A stretch of DNA of 64,000 nt, from positions 5,525,501 to 5,589,500 of the forward strand of contig NZ_CP138214.1 of NCBI RefSeq assembly GCF_034043515.1. The letters are read 5' to 3'. The notes below the pieces were generated by a model that had not been told where the DNA came from, did not search any database, and was given only the letters and a program-made list of their open reading frames with translations. A program made the translations under genes and the position numbers. Positions 17,677 to 27,218 of the stretch are shown one piece after another (the first letter of the stretch is position 1; the number at the start of each line of letters is the position of its first letter). The stretch comes from Pseudomonas sp. MUP55 (GTDB taxonomy: Bacteria > Pseudomonadota > Gammaproteobacteria > Pseudomonadales > Pseudomonadaceae).

Positions 17677-17702
17677 AGCCGATCTGAAGCGAACACAAAA
17701 AA

Positions 17703-17793
17703 TGTGGGAGGGGGCTTGCCCCCGATTGCGGTGGGACAGTCAGCTCATCTGTAGCTGACCCACTGCTATCGGGGGCAAGCCCCCTCCCACATT
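17703..17793. repeat. REPIN (TGTGGGAGGGGGCTTGC family)
   Basis: Inverted REP pair with CCCCGAT-variant arms around a spacer of about 40 bp, between the convergent ends of pyrC' and the TM2 gene. Confidence 0.9.
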
Positions 17794-17816
17794 TTGATCT
17801 TCACCAGACTTAAAGA

Positions 17817-18245
17817 TCAGCGTCCAGCATTACGCTCGGCATTGCGTATCGAAATCTGGCTGTTCAGCGTCCAGAAGTCATACAGCACCCCAATCAGGAA
17901 CAAGCCACCGGTCAGCAGGTAGATCAGGCCGGTGATCCATTTGCCCTGGTACATCCGGTGCACACCGAACACGCCCAGAAATGCCAACAGGATCCAGGCC
18001 ACGTTGTATTCGATGGGCCCGGCGGTAAAACGCAGGTCGGCTTCACGGTCCATGGCCGGGATCAGGAACAGGTCAATCAGCCAGCCAATACCCAGCAGGC
18101 CAAAGGTGAAAAACCAGATCGTTCCGGTCACCGGTTTGCCGTAATAAAAGCGATGGGCTCCGGTAAAACCGAAAATCCACAGCAGGTAACCGATCACCTT
18201 GCTGTGGGTATCTTGATGCGAACCAACCTGTTGATAGGTGTTCAT
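17817..18245 (-). CDS. TM2 domain membrane protein
   Basis: A 142-residue inner-membrane protein with TM2-type features. Four hydrophobic segments are seen (about residues 17-34, 42-63, 81-97 and 105-125), with the conserved G.HRFYYGK motif after the first and a second GVHRMYQGKW after the third, that is, a duplicated TM2-like hairpin. The function of bacterial TM2 proteins is unknown. It stands alone between two intergenic regions and is convergent with pyrC'. Confidence 0.85.
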   Translation of the reverse strand: MNTYQQVGSHQDTHSKVIGYLLWIFGFTGAHRFYYGKPVTGTIWFFTFGLLGIGWLIDLFLIPAMDREADLRFTAGPIEYNVAWILLAFLGVFGVHRMYQGKWITGLIYLLTGGLFLIGVLYDFWTLNSQISIRNAERNAGR

Positions 18246-18494
18246 GAAGTACCTCTTTTCACTCGATAGATAAATTTGTTCATTTTTTTTGTGACTTTTT
18301 TACGGGCGCCCGACGCACGGTAAATGTTATCTTCCCCGCCTCAAAGCCTTATACCGCCTGGCTTGTGTAGGACAATTGCGGCGAATCGTCGCGTTTTTCC
18401 TGAATTTGACCCCCAGGTTCAGTCGACAAACGGCCTGGGAACGTCACAAAAACCTGTTATAAAGTTGCGCGCAAACCCATAAGAGCCACGCCTA
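18246..18494. promoter_or_regulatory. Divergent spacer between the TM2 gene and the C40 peptidase gene
   Basis: A 249-bp gap with promoters expected on both strands. For the rightward gene a -10-like TATAAA is present at 18458-18463, with only a poor -35. A T-rich stretch at about 18276-18303 lies just upstream of the TM2 gene. No repeat or RNA gene is recognised. Confidence 0.35.
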
Positions 18495-19133
18495 ATGCGA
18501 CCATTTTTCAAGACATGGCTAACCATTTGCCTATTAATGCCACTGGCCGCCCACGCCACCAATCGTGAGCAACGTCTTCCAAACGTTAACGGTTTCACCC
18601 CTAAAGTTCATAGCACGCCCAGCACCGCAAAATCGGTAAAGCCGACCGTCAGCCGCCCGACTCAACTGAGCAAGGCCCACGGCAAAACGCTTTCCACCCA
18701 GCTGGCCGTCAATACCAAGCAAAGCAGCAACGTCCTCAGCCGCGCCGTCAACGTGCTCGGTACTCCTTATCGTTGGGGCGGCAGCAGCCCAAGTAAAGGG
18801 TTCGACTGCAGCGGTTTGGTGAAATATGCCTTCAACGACGTCAAGGCAGTGGATTTGCCACGCACGTCCAACGCCATGGCGGCCGGCCACGGCTTGAAAG
18901 TTGATCGCAAAGACTTGAAGCCAGGCGACTTGCTGTTCTTCAAGCTCAAGAGCCGCCAGGTCAACCACGTTGCCATTTACCTGGGCAACGACCGCTTTAT
19001 CCACGCGCCGCGTCGCGGCAAGTCGGTGAGCATCGACACGCTGAAAAAGCCGTTCTGGGACAAGAACTATGTGATCGCCAAGCGGGTGCTGCCAAAAGAG
19101 CAGAACAACAACCTGCGGATCGTGCAGCGCTGA
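18495..19133 (+). CDS. Secreted NlpC/P60 (C40) cell-wall peptidase
   Basis: A 212-residue protein with a signal peptide (about residues 1-22, ending AHA) and a C-terminal NlpC/P60 domain. The catalytic Cys is in FDCSGLVKYAF, the His in NHVAIYLG and a third polar residue near FIHAPR. C40 enzymes cleave peptide stems of peptidoglycan in the periplasm. The stretch between signal and domain (about 25-80) is Ser/Thr/Lys-rich and probably disordered. It is a single gene; pilT is convergent downstream. Confidence 0.9.
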   Translation: MRPFFKTWLTICLLMPLAAHATNREQRLPNVNGFTPKVHSTPSTAKSVKPTVSRPTQLSKAHGKTLSTQLAVNTKQSSNVLSRAVNVLGTPYRWGGSSPSKGFDCSGLVKYAFNDVKAVDLPRTSNAMAAGHGLKVDRKDLKPGDLLFFKLKSRQVNHVAIYLGNDRFIHAPRRGKSVSIDTLKKPFWDKNYVIAKRVLPKEQNNNLRIVQR

Positions 19134-19155
19134 TTCCAAGCTGAAATGCAGTCAA

Positions 19156-19247
19156 TGTGGGAGGGGGCTTGCCCCCGATGGCAGAGTGTCAGTCAACAGA
19201 TTTGTTGGCTGATTTACCGCTATCGGGGGCAAGCCCCCTCCCACATT
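19156..19247. repeat. REPIN (TGTGGGAGGGGGCTTGC family)
   Basis: Inverted REP pair of the CCCCGAT variant between the convergent C40 peptidase gene and pilT. Confidence 0.9.
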
Positions 19248-19269
19248 TGGTTTCATTGTTTGCTGAATC

Positions 19270-20304
19270 TCATATGTCTGCCGGCACCCTCGCCTTCCCC
19301 CGCGCCTCCTCTGCGCTGATAAGCCTCTCACTCACCAACGCCTTCAAGCTCATATCCAGCGTCTTCATGCCCAACGCCCCGCCGGTCTGGATGGCCGAGA
19401 CCATCTGCGCCACCTTGTCTTCGCGGATCAGATTGCGAATGGCCGGCGTCGCCAGCATGATTTCGTGAGCCGCTACGCGTCCGCCGCCGGTCTTCTTCAC
19501 CAACACCTGAGAGACCACCGCCTGCAGGGACTCCGCCAGCATCGAGCGGACCATGGCCTTTTCCACCGCCGGGAACACGTCCACCAGCCTGTCTACCGTC
19601 TTTGCCGCCGAGGTGGTATGCAAGGTGCCAAATACCAGGTGCCCGGTCTCAGCGGCCGTCAGCGCCAGGCGAATGGTTTCCAGGTCACGCAGTTCACCCA
19701 CCAGAATCACATCCGGGTCTTCGCGTAATGCCGAGCGCAGGGCCACCGAGAAGCTGTGGGTATCGCGATGCACCTGGCGCTGGTTGATCAACGCCAGCTT
19801 CGGCCTGTGGATAAATTCGATGGGGTCTTCCAGCGTGAGGATGTGCTGACGACGATGGCGATTCAGATAATCGATCATCGCCGCCAACGTGGTGGACTTG
19901 CCAGAGCCGGTGGGGCCCGTCACCAGCACCAGGCCACGCGGCAACTGCGCGATACGCTGGAACACCTCGCCCAGGCCGAGGCTTTCCAGGCTCTGAACGT
20001 CCTTGGGAATCGTGCGAAACACCGCGCCTACACCACGCTCCTGCTGGAACACATTGACGCGAAAGCGCGCGACGCCGGGCAGCTCGAAGGCGAAATCCGT
20101 TTCAAGAGATGTTTCGAAATCCTTTTGTTGGTATTGGTTGAGCAAAGGGCTCAATAAATCCGCTACCTGGGACCCTGCCAGTACCGGGCTTTCCAGCGGC
20201 CAGACCTCGCCGTCGATGCGCAGCATCGGTGCCAGGCCGGCCGACAGATGCAGGTCGGAGGCGCCGCGGCGCACGCTGGCGGTCAGTAATTCAGTGATAT
20301 CCAT
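19270..20304 (-). CDS. pilT: PilT, type IV pilus retraction ATPase
   Basis: A 344-residue secretion ATPase, the standard PilT length. Walker A is GPTGSGKST, the Asp box and Walker B region read LVGELRDLETIRLALTAAET, the His box is TLHTTSA and the C-terminal AIRNLIREDKVAQM motif is the PilT mark. It powers pilus retraction. The start at 20304 (MDITELL) is the family start; longer frames run into yggS. Divergent from yggS with 57 bp between. In P. aeruginosa pilU follows pilT; here the next gene is the unrelated peptidase. Confidence 0.96.
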   Translation of the reverse strand: MDITELLTASVRRGASDLHLSAGLAPMLRIDGEVWPLESPVLAGSQVADLLSPLLNQYQQKDFETSLETDFAFELPGVARFRVNVFQQERGVGAVFRTIPKDVQSLESLGLGEVFQRIAQLPRGLVLVTGPTGSGKSTTLAAMIDYLNRHRRQHILTLEDPIEFIHRPKLALINQRQVHRDTHSFSVALRSALREDPDVILVGELRDLETIRLALTAAETGHLVFGTLHTTSAAKTVDRLVDVFPAVEKAMVRSMLAESLQAVVSQVLVKKTGGGRVAAHEIMLATPAIRNLIREDKVAQMVSAIQTGGALGMKTLDMSLKALVSERLISAEEARGKARVPADI

Positions 20305-20361
20305 AGGGCTTTCCATTTCCAGTAGAATGCCGCGGACTCCATATCCACGGGCGCAACTTGA

Positions 20362-21048
20362 ATGTCGACGATAGCAGACAACATCGGCCTGGTTAGCCAG
20401 CGCATCCGCGCCGCCGCCGACGCCGTGCAGCGTGACGCAAGCGGCATCCACCTGCTGGCCGTGAGCAAGACCAAACCGGCGCAAGCCGTGCGCGAAGCCT
20501 TTGCCGCCGGCTTGCATGACTTTGGCGAAAACTACCTGCAGGAAGCCCTGGGCAAACAGGCCGAATTAACCGACCTGCCCTTGAGTTGGCACTTCATCGG
20601 CCCCATTCAATCGAACAAGACTCGCGCCATTGCCGAGAACTTCGCTTGGGTGCATTCCGTGGACCGCCTGAAAATCGCACAACGCCTGTCCGAACAACGC
20701 CCTGCCGACCTGCCGGCGCTGAATATCTGCATCCAGGTCAACGTCAGTGGCGAAGCCAGCAAGTCCGGCTGTACGCCCGCCGACCTGCCGGCCCTGGCCA
20801 ACGCCATCAGCGCCCTGCCGCGCCTGAAGCTGCGCGGTTTGATGGCGATTCCCGAGCCCACTGAAGATCGCGCGGCGCAGGATGCGGCGTTCGCCACAGT
20901 GCGCGAGTTGCAAGCCAGCCTGAACCTGCCACTGGACACACTTTCCATGGGCATGAGCCACGATCTTGAGTCGGCCATCGCTCAAGGCGCCACCTGGGTG
21001 CGGATCGGTACCGCACTGTTTGGCGCCCGCGACTACAGCCAGCCGTGA
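20362..21048 (+). CDS. yggS: YggS/PLPHP, pyridoxal phosphate homeostasis protein
   Basis: A 228-residue single-domain PLP-binding TIM barrel, related to alanine racemase but without racemase activity in known members. The PLP lysine lies in LLAVSKTKP (about residue 36), followed by DFGENYLQEAL and WHFIGPIQSNK. It buffers PLP and affects amino acid metabolism. It leads a unit with proC (33 bp downstream) and yggT, as is usual. Confidence 0.94.
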   Translation: MSTIADNIGLVSQRIRAAADAVQRDASGIHLLAVSKTKPAQAVREAFAAGLHDFGENYLQEALGKQAELTDLPLSWHFIGPIQSNKTRAIAENFAWVHSVDRLKIAQRLSEQRPADLPALNICIQVNVSGEASKSGCTPADLPALANAISALPRLKLRGLMAIPEPTEDRAAQDAAFATVRELQASLNLPLDTLSMGMSHDLESAIAQGATWVRIGTALFGARDYSQP

Positions 21049-21081
21049 AATGGCTGACGTTCATTTAGCTAAGGACCTGTC

Positions 21082-21900
21082 ATGAAAGACACGCGTATTG
21101 CCTTTATCGGCGCCGGTAACATGGCGGCCAGCCTGATCGGCGGCCTGCGGGCCAAGGGCCTGGAAGCCACGCAGATTCGCGCCAGCGACCCTGGCGCCGA
21201 AACCCGCGCCCGCGTCAGCGCCGAACACGGCATCGAGACTTTTGCCGACAACGCCGAGGCCATCCAGGGCGTCGACGTGATCGTACTTGCGGTCAAGCCC
21301 CAGGCCATGAAGGCGGTGTGCGAGAGCCTGCGCCCGAGCCTGCAGGCCCATCAACTGGTGGTGTCCATCGCCGCCGGCATCACCTGCGCCAGCATGAACA
21401 ACTGGCTCGGCGCCCAGCCGATCGTGCGCTGCATGCCCAATACCCCGTCCTTGCTGCGCCAGGGCGTGAGCGGTTTGTACGCCACCGCCAAAGTCAGCGC
21501 CGCACAGCGTGAGCAGGCTCAGCAATTGTTATCCGCCGTGGGCATCGCCCTGTGGCTGGAGCAAGAGCAGCAACTGGACGCGGTCACCGCCGTGTCCGGC
21601 AGCGGCCCGGCGTACTTTTTCCTGTTGATCGAAGCCATGACCGCCGCCGGCGTGAAGCTGGGCCTGCCTGCCGACGTTGCCGAACAACTGGCCGAACAAA
21701 CCGCCCTGGGTGCCGCGAAGATGGCGGTGTCCAGCGATGTGGATGCGGCCGAGCTGCGCCGTCGCGTGACGTCTCCGGGCGGTACCACCCAAGCGGCCAT
21801 CGAATCGTTCCAGGCCGGCGGCTTCGAAGCCCTGGTGGAAAAAGCACTGGGTGCTGCGGCACATCGTTCGGCCGAGATGGCCGAACAGCTGGGTAAATAG
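21082..21900 (+). CDS. proC: Pyrroline-5-carboxylate reductase
   Basis: A 272-residue NAD(P)H-dependent enzyme for the last step of proline synthesis. The Rossmann motif is IGAGNMAASLIGGL at the N-terminus. The signature MPNTPSLLRQGVSGLY lies at about residues 116-131, and the C-terminal VTSPGGTTQAAIESF motif is typical. An AAGGA ribosome site precedes the ATG. Confidence 0.96.
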   Translation: MKDTRIAFIGAGNMAASLIGGLRAKGLEATQIRASDPGAETRARVSAEHGIETFADNAEAIQGVDVIVLAVKPQAMKAVCESLRPSLQAHQLVVSIAAGITCASMNNWLGAQPIVRCMPNTPSLLRQGVSGLYATAKVSAAQREQAQQLLSAVGIALWLEQEQQLDAVTAVSGSGPAYFFLLIEAMTAAGVKLGLPADVAEQLAEQTALGAAKMAVSSDVDAAELRRRVTSPGGTTQAAIESFQAGGFEALVEKALGAAAHRSAEMAEQLGK

Positions 21901-21925
21901 TCGTCCCTTACCAAGGTAATCAAAC

Positions 21926-22513
21926 ATGCTCGGAATCAATGACGCTGCCGTTTTCATCATCCAGACCCTGGGCAGCCTGTACCTGCTGATCGTGCTGATG
22001 CGCTTTATCCTGCAACTGGTGCGGGCGAACTTCTACAACCCACTGTGCCAGTTCGTGGTCAAGGCCACCCAACCGCTGCTCAAGCCGCTGCGGCGGGTGA
22101 TCCCGAGCCTGTTCGGGCTGGACATGTCGTCGTTGGTGCTGGCACTGCTGCTGCAAATGCTGCTGTTTGTGGTGATCCTGATGCTCAACGGCTACCAGGC
22201 CTTCACGGTGCTGTTGTTGCCATGGGCGCTGATTGGCATTTTCTCGCTGTTCTTGAAGATCATTTTCTGGTCGATGATCATCAGCGTGATCCTGTCGTGG
22301 GTCGCCCCCGGCAGCCGCAGCCCGGGCGCCGAGTTGGTCTACCAGATCACTGAACCGGTGCTGGCGCCGTTCCGTCGCCTGATCCCCAACCTGGGCGGCC
22401 TGGATATTTCGCCAATCTTCGCGTTTATCGCGATCCAACTGATCCAGAGCTGGGTGATCCCGCGCCTGGCGTTCTATGCGTTCATGCCCAAGGAGCTGTT
22501 CGGCCTGATCTGA
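21926..22513 (+). CDS. YggT family membrane protein
   Basis: A 195-residue integral membrane protein with two YggT repeats. Each has hydrophobic helices followed by a P...PLRR.IP motif (KPLRRVIPSLFGLD and APFRRLIPNLGGLD). About four to five transmembrane segments. Its role is not settled; links to osmotic shock tolerance and cell envelope have been proposed in other species. It follows proC by 25 bp. Confidence 0.92.
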   Translation: MLGINDAAVFIIQTLGSLYLLIVLMRFILQLVRANFYNPLCQFVVKATQPLLKPLRRVIPSLFGLDMSSLVLALLLQMLLFVVILMLNGYQAFTVLLLPWALIGIFSLFLKIIFWSMIISVILSWVAPGSRSPGAELVYQITEPVLAPFRRLIPNLGGLDISPIFAFIAIQLIQSWVIPRLAFYAFMPKELFGLI

Positions 22514-22528
22514 CAATACGCTGGAAAA

Positions 22529-22620
22529 TGTGGGAGGGGGCTTGCTCCCGATAGCAGTGGATCAGTCAGCTTATTTATAACTGACCCACCGCAATCGGGG
22601 GCAAGCCCCCTCCCACATTT
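22529..22620. repeat. REPIN with unlike arms
   Basis: Inverted REP pair between yggT and metX. The left arm is the GCTCCCGAT variant, while the right arm is the complement of the GCCCCCGAT variant, so the arms differ at two positions. Confidence 0.88.
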
Positions 22621-22717
22621 TACATCTGTGTATTGAATTGAATGTGCACAGACCATTGCTTGCCGCTCGGTCCCCCGCTCTTTAGACTTACGCCTCATTT
22701 AAACGAGAGCAGGGTCG

Positions 22718-23857
22718 ATGCCAACTGCCTTCCCCCCCGATTCCGTTGGACTGGTCGTGCCCCAAGTGGCGCACTTCAGCGAACCGCTGGCCCTGGCCTG
22801 CGGCCGTTCGCTGCCTGCCTACGACCTGATCTACGAAACCTACGGCCAACTGAACGCCACCGCGAGCAACGCCGTGCTGATTTGCCACGCCTTGTCCGGC
22901 CACCATCACGCGGCAGGCTTCCACAGCGTTGACGAACGCAAGCCCGGCTGGTGGGACAGCTGCATCGGCCCCGGCAAGCCCATCGACACCAATAAATTCT
23001 TTGTGGTCAGCCTGAACAACCTCGGCGGCTGCAACGGTTCCACCGGCCCCAGCAGCCTCAACCCGGAAACCGGCAAGCCGTTCGGCGCCGACTTCCCGGT
23101 GTTGACCGTGGAAGACTGGGTGCACAGCCAGGCGCGCCTCGCCGACCGGCTGGGCATCGACCAATGGGCGGCGGTGATCGGTGGCAGCCTGGGCGGCATG
23201 CAGGCCCTGCAATGGACCATCACCTACCCGGACCGCGTGCGCCACTGCCTGGCCATCGCCTCGGCGCCCAAGTTGTCTGCGCAAAACATTGCCTTCAACG
23301 AAGTGGCGCGCCAAGCCATCCTCACCGACCCCGAGTTCCACGGCGGTTCGTTCCAGGAAGCCGGCGTGATCCCCAAGCGTGGCCTGATGCTGGCGCGGAT
23401 GGTCGGGCACATCACCTACCTGTCCGATGACTCCATGGGCGAAAAATTCGGCCGTGGCCTCAAGAGCGAGAAGCTCAACTACGACTTCCACAGCGTCGAG
23501 TTCCAGGTCGAAAGCTACCTGCGTTATCAGGGCGAGGAATTCTCGGGGCGTTTCGACGCCAACACCTACCTGCTGATGACCAAGGCGCTGGACTACTTCG
23601 ACCCGGCGGCGAACCACGACGACGACCTGGCAAAAACTTTCGAACACGCCACAGCCAAGTTCTGCGTGATGTCGTTCACCACCGACTGGCGTTTCTCCCC
23701 GGCGCGCTCGCGTGAGCTGGTGGACGCCCTGATGGCTGCGCGCAAAGACGTCTGCTACCTGGAGATCGATGCACCGCAAGGCCACGATGCCTTCCTGATT
23801 CCGATTCCCCGTTATCTGCAGGCGTTCAGTAACTACATGAACCGTATAGCACTGTGA
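22718..23857 (+). CDS. metX: MetX, homoserine O-acyltransferase
   Basis: A 379-residue alpha/beta hydrolase-fold enzyme that activates homoserine for methionine synthesis. The nucleophile Ser is in [14 protein letters not shown] (about residue 156), and the C-terminal catalytic His is in PQGHDAFL. In Pseudomonas this family uses succinyl-CoA (MetXS) rather than acetyl-CoA, which I infer from the genus. The start has a GAGAGCAGGG ribosome site. metW follows by 7 bp, the conserved pair. Confidence 0.95.
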   Translation: MPTAFPPDSVGLVVPQVAHFSEPLALACGRSLPAYDLIYETYGQLNATASNAVLICHALSGHHHAAGFHSVDERKPGWWDSCIGPGKPIDTNKFFVVSLNNLGGCNGSTGPSSLNPETGKPFGADFPVLTVEDWVHSQARLADRLGIDQWAAVIGGSLGGMQALQWTITYPDRVRHCLAIASAPKLSAQNIAFNEVARQAILTDPEFHGGSFQEAGVIPKRGLMLARMVGHITYLSDDSMGEKFGRGLKSEKLNYDFHSVEFQVESYLRYQGEEFSGRFDANTYLLMTKALDYFDPAANHDDDLAKTFEHATAKFCVMSFTTDWRFSPARSRELVDALMAARKDVCYLEIDAPQGHDAFLIPIPRYLQAFSNYMNRIAL

Positions 23858-23864
23858 GAACGCC

Positions 23865-24485
23865 ATGAGAGCCGACCTGGAAATCATCCAAGACTGGATC
23901 CCCGCCGGCAGCCGCGTGCTCGACCTGGGCTGCGGCGATGGCGAGCTGCTGAGCTGGCTGCGCGACAACAAGCAAGTCACCGGCTACGGCCTGGAAAACG
24001 ACCCGGACAACATCGCTCAGTGCGTGGCCAAGGGCATCAACGTGATCGAGCAGGACCTGGACAAGGGCCTGGGCAACTTTGCCAGCAACAGCTTCGACAT
24101 CGTGGTGATGACCCAGGCCCTGCAAGCGGTGCACTACCCGGACCGTATCCTCGACGAAATGCTGCGCGTCGGCCGCCAGTGCATCATCACCTTCCCCAAC
24201 TTCGGTCACTGGCGCTGCCGCTGGTACCTGGCCACCAAGGGCCGCATGCCGGTGTCGGACTTCCTGCCGTACACCTGGTACAACACGCCGAACATCCACT
24301 TCTGCACCTTCGAAGACTTCGAAGCCCTGTGTGGCGAGCGGGAGGCCAAGGTGATCAACCGCCTTGCCGTCGATCAACAGCACCGCCACGGCTGGGCGAG
24401 TAAGCTATGGCCCAACCTGTTGGGCGAAATCGGCATCTACCGGGTCAGCAGTCCTGGCCTGATCGACCACAAGATTGCCGTCTAA
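23865..24485 (+). CDS. metW: MetW, methyltransferase-like partner of MetX
   Basis: A 206-residue class I SAM methyltransferase-fold protein with motif I VLDLGCGDGELLSWL (about residues 19-33). MetW proteins of this type are needed, together with MetX, for homoserine acylation in several proteobacteria; the precise reaction is unclear. Its position 7 bp after metX supports joint action. Confidence 0.94.
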   Translation: MRADLEIIQDWIPAGSRVLDLGCGDGELLSWLRDNKQVTGYGLENDPDNIAQCVAKGINVIEQDLDKGLGNFASNSFDIVVMTQALQAVHYPDRILDEMLRVGRQCIITFPNFGHWRCRWYLATKGRMPVSDFLPYTWYNTPNIHFCTFEDFEALCGEREAKVINRLAVDQQHRHGWASKLWPNLLGEIGIYRVSSPGLIDHKIAV

Positions 24486-24506
24486 TTATTTTCACGAGGG
24501 ACGCTC

Positions 24507-24941
24507 ATGAGTCGTTTGGCTATTTTTCTATTGACCGCCTGCCTGGGCGCCGGCGCCGTGGCCGCCGACGCTATCGACGCTAACCGCAAGAAAGACTTCG
24601 GCGATATCACCGTCCACTACAACACCTTCACCTCAAGCTTCCTGTCTCCGGAAACCGCCCAGAACGTCGGCGTGGTGCGCAGCAAGGAGAAGGGTTTGAT
24701 CAATGTGACCGTGATCAAGGGCGTGACCCCCGTCACGGCCCAAGTGACCGGTACCATCAAGGACCTGGGCGGCAAAAGCAAGATCCTGACGTTCAAGCAA
24801 ATCGAAGAGAAAGGCGGGGTCAGCTACCTCGCGCCCTACTCCGTGACCCAGCGCGAATACAAGACGTTTACCATCAACGTTGAAACCGGCGGCAAGGCCC
24901 ATGGTTTCCAATTCAACCAAGAACTGTTTCCGGCCGAATGA
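24507..24941 (+). CDS. DUF4426 periplasmic protein
   Basis: A 144-residue protein with an N-terminal signal peptide (about residues 1-20, ending VAA) and a beta-rich mature part typical of DUF4426. The function is unknown. It overlaps rdgB by 4 bp (stop TGA inside ATGATG), so the two are coupled. The metX-metW-DUF4426-rdgB-hemW order is common in pseudomonads. Confidence 0.88.
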   Translation: MSRLAIFLLTACLGAGAVAADAIDANRKKDFGDITVHYNTFTSSFLSPETAQNVGVVRSKEKGLINVTVIKGVTPVTAQVTGTIKDLGGKSKILTFKQIEEKGGVSYLAPYSVTQREYKTFTINVETGGKAHGFQFNQELFPAE

Positions 24942-25534
24942 TGAACCTGACTCAACTCGTACTGGCCAGCCATAACGCCGGCAAACTCAAAGAACTGCAG
25001 GCCATGCTCGGTGACGCCGTGCAACTGCGCTCGATCGGTGAGTTCAGCCAGGTCGAGCCGGAAGAAACCGGCCTGTCATTCGTCGAGAATGCCATCCTCA
25101 AGGCACGCAACGCCGCACGCCTCTCCGGCCTGCCGGCCTTGGCGGATGACTCGGGCCTGGCGGTGGACTACCTCGGTGGCGCACCCGGCATCTATTCGGC
25201 GCGCTACGCCGACGGCAAGGGCGATGCGGCCAACAACGCCAAGCTGCTGGACGCGCTCAAGGGCGTACCGGACGCGATGCGCGGTGCGCAGTTCGTCTGC
25301 GTGCTGGCGTTGGTGCGTCACGCTGACGACCCGCTGCCGATCCTTTGCGAAGGCTTGTGGCACGGGCGCATCCTGCATGCCGCCAGCGGTGAGCACGGCT
25401 TTGGCTACGATCCACTGTTCTGGGTGCCGGAGCGCAACGTCTCCAGCGCCGAACTGAGCCCGGCCGACAAGAACCAGATCAGCCACCGCGCCCGTGCAAT
25501 GGATTTGCTGCGCCAACGCCTGAGCCTGAAATGA
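24938..25534 (+). CDS. rdgB: RdgB/HAM1, XTP/dITP pyrophosphatase
   Basis: A 198-residue house-cleaning nucleotide pyrophosphatase that removes dITP and XTP. Family motifs are [12 protein letters not shown] at the N-terminus, [13 protein letters not shown] (about residues 65-77) and [10 protein letters not shown] (about 153-162), with SHRARA near the end. Overlaps neighbours on both sides by 4 bp. Confidence 0.95.
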   Translation: MMNLTQLVLASHNAGKLKELQAMLGDAVQLRSIGEFSQVEPEETGLSFVENAILKARNAARLSGLPALADDSGLAVDYLGGAPGIYSARYADGKGDAANNAKLLDALKGVPDAMRGAQFVCVLALVRHADDPLPILCEGLWHGRILHAASGEHGFGYDPLFWVPERNVSSAELSPADKNQISHRARAMDLLRQRLSLK

Positions 25535-26733
25535 CCCACGACACCCAGGCGCTGCCACTGATCCACGGTGGCGCGCAAACCCCTCGGGCGGCGCTGCCTG
25601 TGCTGCCGCCCCTGGCGCTGTACATCCATATCCCCTGGTGCGTGCGCAAGTGCCCTTACTGCGACTTCAACTCCCACACCGCCAGCAACGTGTTGCCGGA
25701 AGAAGAGTATGTGGACGCATTGCTGGCGGACCTGGACCTGGACCTGCATGCCGTCTATGGCCGCAAGCTGAGCTCGATCTTCTTTGGCGGCGGCACCCCG
25801 AGCCTGTTCAGCGCTGCGGCACTGGGGCGCCTGCTCAAAGGCGTGCAAGCGCGCATCCCGTTTGCCGACGATATCGAAATCACCCTGGAAGCCAATCCCG
25901 GTACCTTTGAGCAAGAGAAGTTCGTGGCGTATCGCGCGCTGGGGATCAATCGCCTGTCCATCGGCATCCAGAGCTTCCAGCAGGCAAAGCTCGAAGCCCT
26001 GGGCCGCATCCACAACGGCGATGAAGCCATACGCGCCGCGGATATGGCGCGTCAGGCCGGGTTCGACAATTTCAACCTGGACCTGATGCACGGCTTGCCC
26101 GATCAATCCCTGGACGACGCGCTGGCCGACCTGCGCCAAGCCATCGCACTCAAGCCGACGCACTTGTCCTGGTACCAGCTGACACTGGAACCCAACACCG
26201 TGTTCTGGAACCAGCCACCCGCGCTGCCGGAAGACGACACCCTGTGGGACATCCAGGAAGCCGGCCAGGCGCTGCTCGCCGAGCACGGTTACGCGCAATA
26301 TGAAGTTTCGGCCTATGCCCAACCGGGTCGCCCGGCGCGGCATAACCTCAATTACTGGAGCTTCGGCGACTTCATCGGTATCGGCGCGGGCGCCCACGGC
26401 AAGCTCAGCCATCCGGACGGGCGCATCGTACGCACCTGGAAAACCCGCGCACCGAAGGACTACCTCAACCCGGCCAAAAGCTTTCAGGCCGGAGCGAAAG
26501 AGCTGACCAATGAAGAGCTGCCGTTCGAGTTCCTGATGAACGCCCTGCGCCTCACTGAAGGCGTTGAGGCCAGGCTCTACACAGAGCGTACCGGCCTTGA
26601 GCTGGCGAGCCTCGAAGAAGGCCGCCGCGAGGCAGAACAAAGCGGCTTAATGCAGGTCGAACCGTCACGCCTGGCGGCGACCGACCGCGGGCAACTCTTT
26701 CTCAATGACCTGCTGCAGACGTTTTTGAGCTGA
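25531..26733 (+). CDS. hemW: HemW, radical SAM heme chaperone
   Basis: A 400-residue radical SAM protein of the HemW group, often mis-named oxygen-independent coproporphyrinogen III oxidase. The iron-sulphur motif [10 protein letters not shown] (CxxxCxxC) lies at about residues 37-46, followed by [10 protein letters not shown] and the C-terminal HemW domain. HemW is thought to hand heme to target proteins. It overlaps rdgB by 4 bp. Confidence 0.93.
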   Translation: MTHDTQALPLIHGGAQTPRAALPVLPPLALYIHIPWCVRKCPYCDFNSHTASNVLPEEEYVDALLADLDLDLHAVYGRKLSSIFFGGGTPSLFSAAALGRLLKGVQARIPFADDIEITLEANPGTFEQEKFVAYRALGINRLSIGIQSFQQAKLEALGRIHNGDEAIRAADMARQAGFDNFNLDLMHGLPDQSLDDALADLRQAIALKPTHLSWYQLTLEPNTVFWNQPPALPEDDTLWDIQEAGQALLAEHGYAQYEVSAYAQPGRPARHNLNYWSFGDFIGIGAGAHGKLSHPDGRIVRTWKTRAPKDYLNPAKSFQAGAKELTNEELPFEFLMNALRLTEGVEARLYTERTGLELASLEEGRREAEQSGLMQVEPSRLAATDRGQLFLNDLLQTFLS

Positions 26734-26752
26734 TCGCTCTTAAGGAAATCGA

Positions 26753-27076
26753 ATGGATTTGGTACTCGACCTGCTCGCCACCGTGTCCCGCTGGAGCCGC
26801 AGCAACCTGTCGGAAATCTCCCTGGCCCTGGTCGGCTGTTTGCTGGTGCTGTTCGGCGCCGACATCAAGGGCTGGGTCGAAGCACGCCTGGGCAGCATCG
26901 CAGGCGCCCTGCGCGTCCCGTTGATGGCCCTGCTGTGCATGATCGGCAGCGGCGCAGCGCTGATCTACGCCACGCCGTGGATTGTGCGCGGGCTGAGTCA
27001 GTTCAATAACTACAGCCTGGCACCGGTGCTGGTGGTGGTGCTGGTGTTGATTGGCGTCGTCGCCGACCGCCGTTGA
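26753..27076 (+). CDS. DUF3392 membrane protein
   Basis: A 107-residue protein with three hydrophobic segments (about residues 22-38, 54-77 and 86-103), matching the DUF3392 type of small inner-membrane protein. The function is unknown. It follows hemW by 19 bp with an AAGGAAAT ribosome site and ends the metX-hemW run. Confidence 0.85.
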   Translation: MDLVLDLLATVSRWSRSNLSEISLALVGCLLVLFGADIKGWVEARLGSIAGALRVPLMALLCMIGSGAALIYATPWIVRGLSQFNNYSLAPVLVVVLVLIGVVADRR

Positions 27077-27099
27077 CCTCAAACCCAACACAAAACCAA

Positions 27100-27191
27100 T
27101 GTGGGAGGGGGCTTGCCCCCGATAGCAGGGTGTCAAACACCACATGTTTGACTGACCCAGCGCTATCGGGGGCAAGCCCCCTCCCACATTT
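27100..27191. repeat. REPIN (TGTGGGAGGGGGCTTGC family)
   Basis: Inverted REP pair of the CCCCGAT variant between the convergent ends of the DUF3392 gene and trmB. Confidence 0.9.
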
Positions 27192-27218
27192 TTACTGCAT
27201 TTCAACGCTGCAGGCGGG

